Positions 57,217 through 64,000 of a stretch of DNA of 64,000 nt are shown here, one piece after another. The stretch spans positions 317,491,344 to 317,555,343 of the forward strand of contig CM054060.1 of the NCBI GenBank assembly GCA_028641055.1. The letters run 5' to 3'. The translations under genes and the position numbers were made by a program. Source of the DNA: Alopecurus myosuroides. Lineage: Eukaryota; Streptophyta; Magnoliopsida; Poales; Poaceae. Below the pieces are notes generated by a model, which did no database searches, was not told where the DNA came from, and saw only the letters and a program-made list of their open reading frames with translations. Position 1 is the first letter of the stretch, and each line of letters opens with the position of its first letter.

Positions 57217-58864
57217 TGAAGGGGTCGTTGCATAGAAAACAAAAAATTTCCTACGCGAGAGACACCCGAAAGGCCAAGATCTAATCTAGGAGACGAAGAG
57301 CAACAGGCAATAAGAGGGTGAAGGAGAACACATACCCTCAAATACATAAAGCGTTACGAGATCAAATCTCGTTGTTGGCGTAGTCGTACTCACACCGATC
57401 CCGATAGCGAGAAGATGTGCACCGCATCCGGCGGTGCCTCCGTGATCGGTCACACGTACGGTTGATGACGACCTCCGTTCCCTCGATCCAGCGGGGCGCG
57501 GAAGTAGAGGATCCCTCGGAACTCCAGCAGCACAACGGCGTGGTGGTGGTGAAGAATCCCACGGTCAGGGCTTCGCCAAGCCGGAGACCATGAAATGGAG
57601 CAGCGGGTGGAGGGAAAAGGAAGTGGCCAAGTGTGTGGAGAAGAGGAGCTCTCACCCTCCTTTTATAGGAGAGGGGGAGGCAGCCCAAGAGGGGGGTGCG
57701 GCCAGCCATGGTGTGCCCCCACCTCTTCCCTCTTCATGTGAGTGGAAGCTCCACTCACACCCACTTATGCTCCCTTAATTTTCCACTTGGAAAATCCAAA
57801 GGTTTTCTTTTAATAAATAAATAAAACATTTTTATTTCTTTATTTATATTTGTTAATTCCATTAACAAACATTTGCATATAGCACCTCGAATCATTTGTT
57901 AATTCTATTAACAACCATTCGACGAAAAACCCCTTGAACTATTCCAATTTTCCCCGAAACAATTTCAGTGCTGCCCAAAATATTCTTCGATATTCCGTAT
58001 CCTCTCAAACGCGTCATCAAACCTTAAGTGTGTCACCCTACGGTTAGCGAATAAGATAGACATGATCGGGACTCATCTTCGATCAATAATCAACAGCGGG
58101 ATCTGGAGATCCGTGATGACTCCTATATATTCAACGATGACTCTCGTGATCGTGTGAACCAACAACGTTGTGAACTATTCCCTTTGTCTCGCGATATTTT
58201 ACTTGTCCGAGATTCTATCATTGGTATCAACCATACATTGTTCAATCTCGTTACCGACAAGTACTCTTTTCTTGTTCCCGTGATATAACATCCTTGTGAT
58301 CATATCACGTGCTTGCAAGCGGTTTCGATGTGATATCACCGAGAGGGCCAGAGTATATCTCTCCGTCATTTGGATGGACAAATTCCACTCTTGATCCATG
58401 ATCCTCAACTAATACTTTCCAAATACTTAACTACACCTTTATAGTCACCATGTTACGGTGTGACGTTTGATGCCATCAAAGCACCCTTCCGGTATCAGCG
58501 ATTGACATGATCTCATGGTCTAAGGAATTAGTTACTTCGTATGTTTGATATAACAATGTAAACTAAATGACTTGATCGCATTGCTATATTCTATTTGGGT
58601 ATATGTTCATCACATCATTCTTCTAATGACATGATCCCGTTATTAACAACATCCAATGTTCATGATCAGGAAACCTTGATCATCTATTAATCAACGAGCT
58701 AGTTAAAAGAGAGGCTTTACTAGGAACCATTGTTTGTTTATTAAACACACATGTATCAACGTTTCCGGTTAATACAGTTCTAGCATGAGAAATAAACATT
58801 CATCATAAAACAAGGAATAAGATAATAACCATTTTATTATTGCCTCTCGGGCATATTCCCTTCA
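57217..58864 (-). repeat. C1 5' LTR
   Basis: 1648 bp, intact, with TATA-type ctataaaagg near 57662 on the minus strand. It preserves the uninterrupted sequence across which element B inserted in the other LTR. Confidence 0.95.
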
Positions 58865-59220
58865 CATATGAGTACCTTCTCATTGGAGAAGACACGGCCC
58901 TAAAATCCATGATAAAGTTTGCATCTACTGTGATTAGGGTCTTCAAAGATGAGTACATGAGGGAACACGACCTTTTGCAATATCAAGAGGGTGGGTAGGG
59001 ATTCTTGGGATCCGTGACCACATGCACTCGAGATAGGTGAACTGACATAAAACATATTGTGCGCAATACACTGGACTTGTCGGTGATCCAGTTATCACAC
59101 TTAAACTAGTTGCCTCCGAGGACTTGCAAGTTTTGTACTACTACTACTATTTTGGGATGCCTGGCTCTCATAATGGAAACAATGTTCCGCGAAAATCTCC
59201 TCATTTTGGTACGCTAACAA
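58865..59220 (+). pseudogene. PIF/Harbinger-type transposase remnant, 3' part
   Basis: Directly continues 31467-31901 after C1: EYLLIGEDTALKSMIKFAS, a stretch with stops where the first catalytic Asp motif should be, QYTGLVGDP, VASEDL, and YFGMPGSHNGNNVPRKSPHF, a clear decayed form of the family's FGMPGSHNDINVLQRSP block. It is cut again at 59220 by C2, so the final catalytic residue and C-terminus are outside the window or lost. Confidence 0.8.
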
Positions 59221-62200
59221 TGAAGGGAATATGCCCGAGAGGCAATAATAAAGTGTTTATTATGTTATTCCTTGTTTATGATAGATGTTTATTTCTCATG
59301 CTAGAATTGTATTAACCGGAAACATTAATACATGTGTGATTAATAAACAAACCAACGTTCCTAGTGAAGCCTCTCTTTTAACTAGCTCGTTGATTAACAA
59401 ATGATCAAGGTTTCCTGATCATAGACATTGGATGTTGTTAATAACGGGGTCATGTGATGCATGTAAAATGCATAGATGAATTTTGCATATTTTCACATGG
59501 TTTTCTATTACATATTGCATCATATAAGGGTATAATTCTATGTTTTATAGTATTTTGGGGTTAAATTACAAAGTCCCCCAACTTTTATGGAATTAACCCT
59601 GCCTGTCAGAAACCCCGTTTTCTATATTTTTGACGTTTCAGGGGGCAAACTTCCGCGAAATCACCTGAAAATCTGCGGGGGTCATTTTCTTGGAAGGAGA
59701 AGACTTGCGGACGAAGGATCCACGAGAATTGGGCAAGGAGGCCCAAAAGAGGACCCTCCACGCGGCCAGATTCCTTGGCCGCGTGAGAGGCCCCCTTTTG
59801 TCCCCTGTGGCCCCAGTTCCTTCCATCTTCGACTTACCGACTCCGTCTTGACCTAAAACCGACTATAAAAAGGGTCCCCCGTACCCTTACGGAGAAGAGC
59901 ACGGTCGAAACACCGAAACACCGAAACAGAGACCAGAAGTTCCAGATTGGAGGGGGAAAACTCCGGCGGGGCGCCGCCGGTGTGATCTCCTACCCCTCCA
60001 ACGTCATCACCATCGACATCTCCATGAAGAGGGAGTAGTCCACCCCAGGGCTATGGGTTTGTGGAAGTAGCACTTGTATCTCTCTCTCTATGTGCTTCAC
60101 TAATTAGATCCGTATGAGCTGCCTCACATGATTACGGGCACCGTTATAATTCCTATGTGGTGGATCTTTTCTATGAGTTATTGAATCTGAGATTGCAATT
60201 GTTTCTCTTGAGTTATTTGAGTAGATGTATCTTATGTACCCCGTTCTTATTTGCTAGCTTTGATCAATCTAGTTCTTGAGAGCGTGTGTGGGGTGATGGG
60301 TGCATTAGTTGGAGTAACGGGGGGTGGCTAGTGCTGTGAAAGTGACAGAAGTTCAGCGATCCACTTAGGTTTTGTTAAACCTTTCTTAGTTACCTCACTA
60401 GGGATAAAAAGGAGTACCTTGTTACCGGGGATTTGAAGTGACACTAATCAATCTCCATGACTAGATCTAGCAAGTTCTTACTTCAACTTCATGTCACATT
60501 GCTTAAAGCTATACTCTGTTTTTTCCTTAATTATCGAGGTGTTATGATTTATTTCGCATCTTGGTGGAGTATAAGAGGGATCAATATGACCGTAGAGATC
60601 TCTATGCTAGGACGTGATGCCCATATGAAAGTACTCATTGTTAAACATGTTATTGTAATCTCACATGTAATTCTTTATGTCCACCGTCTACCACTTTATT
60701 TGAGAGAATGCAAGTGTGAAACCATGAACCCCGGTCCTATTTTAAATTATAAGAAAACACTCTATTTACTTTACTTGCACTTTACTTTACTTGCATCTCC
60801 AATTCAAATTTACATTATCTCCATCACCACTTGCATCACAAAAATACAAAAACAATCCATTGCATATTTATTTTCTCATTTGCATTTAGTAGTAGATTTA
60901 ATTATTGCACATTTACTTTCAGTTTTGCATTGCAATTTAGAAGTCTCACATCTTGTGCTTGACAACCACTTGGTGAGGTTGAGGGCACAAAATTCTCTAC
61001 TTGTTTGCAGGATCCTGGAGGAAGCTTGGAAGACAACTGCTGAAATACTGGCTCCCCAAGAGTTCGATATAAACCCTCGAGTCACCCTCGTGGGGAAGAA
61101 GGCTTGCCAATAGCTACACACTCTGCACTTGGAGTCTCAACCTAGCCATCATCATGTCATTAGGAGAATGACGTGATGAACTTAGACCCTAACTAAGTAT
61201 AACAATACGATCAAGTCATTTAGTTTTGTTGTTATGTCTTACATTCGGAGTAACATTGTTCCTTAGACCACGATATGATGTTAATCACTAATACCGAAAG
61301 AATACTTTGATGACATCAAACGTCACACCGTAACAGGGTGACTATAAAGGTAGCATTAGATATCCGGAAAGTTTTAGTTGAAGCTCATGGATCAAGAATG
61401 GAATTTGTCCATCCAATATGACGGATAGATATACTTAGGGCCCTCTCGGTGATATCACATCGACACCGCTTGCAAGCACGTGATATGATCACAAGGATGT
61501 CATATCACGGGAACAAGAAAAAATTACTTGTCGGATAACGAGATCGAACAAGGTATGGTGGATACCGATGATCGGATCTCGGACAAGTAAAATATCGCGA
61601 GACAAAAGGAAATCGTTACGACGTTGAAAGGTTCACATGATCACGAGAGTCATCGTTGAATATATAGAAGTCATCACGGATCTCCAGATCCCGCTATTGA
61701 TTATTGATCAGAGAGGAGTCTCGATCATGTCTATAATATTCGCGAACCGTAGGGTGACACACTTAAGGTTCGATGAAGCGTTAGAGAGGATACGGAATAC
61801 CGACGAATATTTTGGGCAGCTCCGAAATTGTTTCAGGGGAAAATTTAAATAGTTCAAGGGGTTTTTCGTCGAATGGTTGTTAATAGAATTAACAGATGAT
61901 TCGAGGTGCTGCATGCAAATGTTTGTTAATGGAATTAACAAATATATATAAATAAATAAAAATGTTTTATTTATTTATTAAAGAAAAACCTTTGGATTTT
62001 CGAAGTGGAAAATTAAGGAAATATGAGTGGGTGTGATTGGGGCTTCCACTCACATGAAGAGAGGAAGAGGTGGGGGCACCCATGGCTAGCCGCACCCCCC
62101 CTTTGGGCTTCCTCCCCCTCCCCTATAAAAGGAGGGCGAGAGCTCCCTCTTCTACACACACTTGCTCGCTTCCTTTTCCCTCCACCCGCTGCTCCATTCC

Positions 62201-62574
62201 ATGGTCTCTGACTTGGCGAAGCCCTGACCATGGGATTCTTCACCACCACCACGCCGTCGTGCTGCTGAAATTTCGGGGGGTCCTCTACTTCTACAACCCA
62301 CTGGATCGAGGGAACAGAAGCCTTCATCGAGTTGAACGTGTGACCGATTACGGAGGCACCGCCGGATTGCGGTGCACTTCTTCTCGCTCGGGATCAGCGT
62401 GAGTACGACTATGCCAACAACGAGATTTTATCTCGTACCACTTTGAGTCTTCGAGGGTATGTTATCTCAAGTCTCTCTTTCTCCCTGTTGCCTTTCATCT
62501 CATATATTAGATCTTGGCCATTCGGGTTTATCGCGCGTAGGAAATTTTTTGTTTTCTATGCAATGTACCCTTCA
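59221..62574 (+). repeat. C2 5' LTR with nested solo LTR
   Basis: Runs from TGAAGGG to CCCTTCA. The TATA box TATAAAA is at 62124-62130 in the context ccctataaaaggaggg. It aligns with the reversed 57217-58864. Confidence 0.93.
59455..61151. mobile_element. Solo LTR, 1.7 kb
   Basis: 1697 bp from TGATGCATG to AGCCATCA, flanked by TCATG on both sides (59450-59454 and 61152-61156). The C1 LTR shows the unoccupied site. A TATA box (TATAAAAA at 59873) is followed by cgaaacaccgaaacaccg repeats, so transcription would go on the + strand. No gag or pol is present. TG...CA ends plus a 5 bp duplication show an LTR left by recombination. I cannot name the family. A 218-codon open frame at 60457-61113 lies in it and is probably chance. 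Confidence 0.85.
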
Positions 62575-62575
62575 G

Positions 62576-62590
62576 TGGTATCGGAGCCGG
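62576..62590 (+). promoter_or_regulatory. C2 primer-binding site
   Basis: TGGTATCGGAGCCGG, one base after the LTR; initiator tRNA-Met type with one change (A to G). Confidence 0.8.
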
Positions 62591-63746
62591 ATCTATGCGT
62601 AGATGAATTGTACGGGTAGAACACATAGGAGTATGTGGGCGTTGATGATCATGTTTTTGCCTCTTTGAGTATTTTATGATCTTAGTGGTATAGTAGGATG
62701 AATCTGCCCTAGACTAAGTTTATGTGTACTATGTACGTGAGAATTGTCTCACTTGTGACTAAGGGGGGTGTCCGTTTCTCCTACTATAGTTAACATCTAA
62801 TCTACAAAGGGTTGTTAAAAATATGTTTTATCAACGTTGTGGTTCTTGTACGTAGGTATGAACGGTTCTATCCTCGTAAGCCCAAGCCACGTAAAATATG
62901 CAAAAATAAATTAGAGGCGTCTAACTTGTTTTTGCAGGGCATGTGATGTGATATGGTCAATGTTACAAACGTTATGTATGAGATGATATGTTTTGTAAAT
63001 TATTGACATACCGGCTGGAGCCATATGGTTGTCTTATTTTTATGGCCTGCGTGTTGTATATCATATCCATGTGATATGTTGTAATGGACGATCAAGATGA
63101 AAGTGCCACGAACCTTGGTGCCATGCCGGTGGAATGATGGAGATCATACCATGATGCACAAGATGGAGATCAAGTGCAAGAAGGACTATATCATATCACA
63201 TTATCCATGCATGTGATGTTTATCCTTTTATGCATCTTATTTTGCTTAGATCACGACGGTAGCATTATAAGATGATCCCTCTCACTTAATATCAAGATAA
63301 TAGTGTGTTCTTCCTTAAGTATGCACCGTTAAGAAAGTTCGTCGTTTCGAGACACCACGTGATGATCGGGTGTGATAGACTCAACGTTCGCATACAACGG
63401 GTGTTTTCAAACCTGGCATGTACAGACATGGCCTTGAAACACACGCAATACTACGGTTCTACTTGGCGAGCCTAGCATGTACAGACATGGTCTCAGAACA
63501 CGTAACCGAAAGATAAAGCATGAGTCATATGGATGATATGATGAACATGTTGATGTTCGCCTTTGCAACTACACCGTATCACGTGATGATCGGTTTCGGT
63601 GTAGTGAATTTGGTTCGTGTAATCACTAAAGATGACTAAGAGGATGTTGTTTTTGAGTGGGAGTTCATGGGATAATTTTAGAATTAAGTTGAACTTAATT
63701 TATCATAAACATAGTCTAAATATTCTTTGCAAATATGTTGTAGATC
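62591..63746 (+). other. C2 untranslated leader
   Basis: A leader of about 1.15 kb before gag, as is usual for BARE-like elements. It matches the corresponding minus-strand part of C1. It contains several short upstream ATGs. No gene is seen. Confidence 0.7.
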
Positions 63747-64000
63747 ATGGCACCACCTACCTTCAATTTCAATATGTTCATGGAGAGAGAAAAACTAGCG
63801 AACAATGGGAGCAACTTTACCAACTGGGCACTTCACCTAAGGATTCTCCTCACCGCTTGTAAGAAGCTCTATGTGCTTGATGCACCGCTAGGTGACCAGC
63901 CCGCTGATGATGTTTCTGATGAAGATAAAAATGTTTATCTGGCTCGACAAGAAGACCACAATATAGTTCATTGCAGCATCCTTTATGGATTAGAGCCAGA
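63747..64000 (+). CDS. C2 Copia gag, N-terminal part, cut by window end
   Basis: ATG at 63747 opens a frame of 84 codons to the window edge without a stop. It starts MAPPTFNFNMF and shows the Copia gag signature NGSNFTNWALHLRILL, followed by KKLYVLDAPLGDQPA, typical of the UBN2/retrotransposon gag family. It would form the particle. Whether the rest is intact cannot be seen. Of the two Copia copies this is the better preserved. Confidence 0.85.
   Translation, partial: MAPPTFNFNMFMEREKLANNGSNFTNWALHLRILLTACKKLYVLDAPLGDQPADDVSDEDKNVYLARQEDHNIVHCSILYGLEP

Larger units (their letters stand above)
31902..58864 (-). mobile_element. C1: BARE/Angela-like Copia element, split by nested insertions
   Basis: A minus-strand LTR retrotransposon with target duplication CATAT at 31897-31901 and 58865-58869. 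Its LTRs run from TGAAGGG to CCCTTCA, about 1.64 kb. The 3' LTR is split by element B (33060-51695) but rejoins exactly. The polypurine tract reads GCAAGTGGGAGA next to the 3' LTR, as in BARE/Angela elements. LTRs differ at about 12 positions in the first 270 bp, so it is the oldest dated insertion here. The interior is heavily decayed. C2 at 59221 belongs to the same family. Confidence 0.93.
59221..64000 (+). mobile_element. C2: Copia element of the C1 family, cut by window end
   Basis: Starts TGAAGGGAATATGCCCGAG on the + strand, in the Harbinger remnant. The LTR (59221-62574) is about 1652 bp without the nested solo LTR. A primer-binding site, leader and gag start follow. The left flank is AACAA; the right flank lies beyond the window. 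It points away from C1, so the two 5' LTRs form a large inverted repeat. Confidence 0.93.

Noticed and set aside
60457..61113. 218-codon open frame on the + strand
   Set aside because: It lies in the solo LTR, has AT-rich low-complexity composition and no domain, and starts after the LTR promoter with no conserved context.
1..64000. CRISPR arrays, bacterial operons, rRNA genes
   Set aside because: None seen. Repeats are LTRs, MITEs and simple tandem units typical of a plant nuclear genome.

Overview
This is repeat-rich nuclear DNA from a grass, most likely a pooid such as wheat, barley, rye, Aegilops or oat. Supporting signs are BARE/Angela-like Copia LTRs, Tat-lineage Gypsy elements, a Stowaway MITE, a grass LINE and an intron-containing F-box gene with a GC-rich first exon. 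I see one probably intact host gene. Nearly everything else is nested transposable elements. No element family name was checked against a database.

Layout. 1-5438: element A (+), a non-coding LTR element with a 4.45 kb LTR around only 475 bp of internal DNA; its 5' LTR is cut by the window edge. 5439-10068: low-copy DNA with a SINE-like piece, a tandem duplication, a Stowaway MITE and a Helitron-like 5' end. 10069-26115: a decayed LINE (-), split by Gypsy element G1 (13333-25433, +, target duplication TGAGT). 26161-26197: a Helitron-like 3' end. 26480-28465: a three-exon F-box gene (+). 28466-31466: AT-rich spacer. 31467-59220: a decayed PIF/Harbinger transposase gene (+), split by Copia element C1 (31902-58864, -, target duplication CATAT). 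C1's left LTR is itself split by element B (33060-51695, -, target duplication AAATT), a relative of A. One LTR of B is split by Gypsy element G2 (39566-49439, -, target duplication GGTTA). 59221-64000: Copia element C2 (+), which also landed in the Harbinger remnant; its LTR carries a 1.7 kb solo LTR (target duplication TCATG), and its gag runs off the window.

The most interesting system is the G1/G2 Gypsy family. Each copy carries, besides gag-pro and pol, a spliced six-exon gene on the opposite strand. That gene has its own TATA box and encodes a protein of about 830 residues in G2 with a 'putative gypsy-type transposon' domain and a coiled-coil-like region. Splice sites and three internal exon lengths (146, 139 and 249 bp) are the same in both copies, although the proteins differ considerably. 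Sense gag-pro and pol are in one frame but separated by a UAG at the same place in both copies. G1 has an open pol but a broken gag and antisense gene. G2 has open gag-pro and antisense genes but has lost RNase H and integrase. The two copies are therefore complementary on paper.

A second unusual system is A/B: LTRs eight to nine times longer than the internal region, with a tRNA-like Pol III module (A box, B box, T-run) at the same LTR position in both.

By LTR mismatches counted by eye, the apparent order of insertion is Harbinger, then C1 (about 4-5% LTR divergence), then A (about 1.4%), then G1 and B (about 0.4-0.5%), then G2 (LTRs identical by eye).
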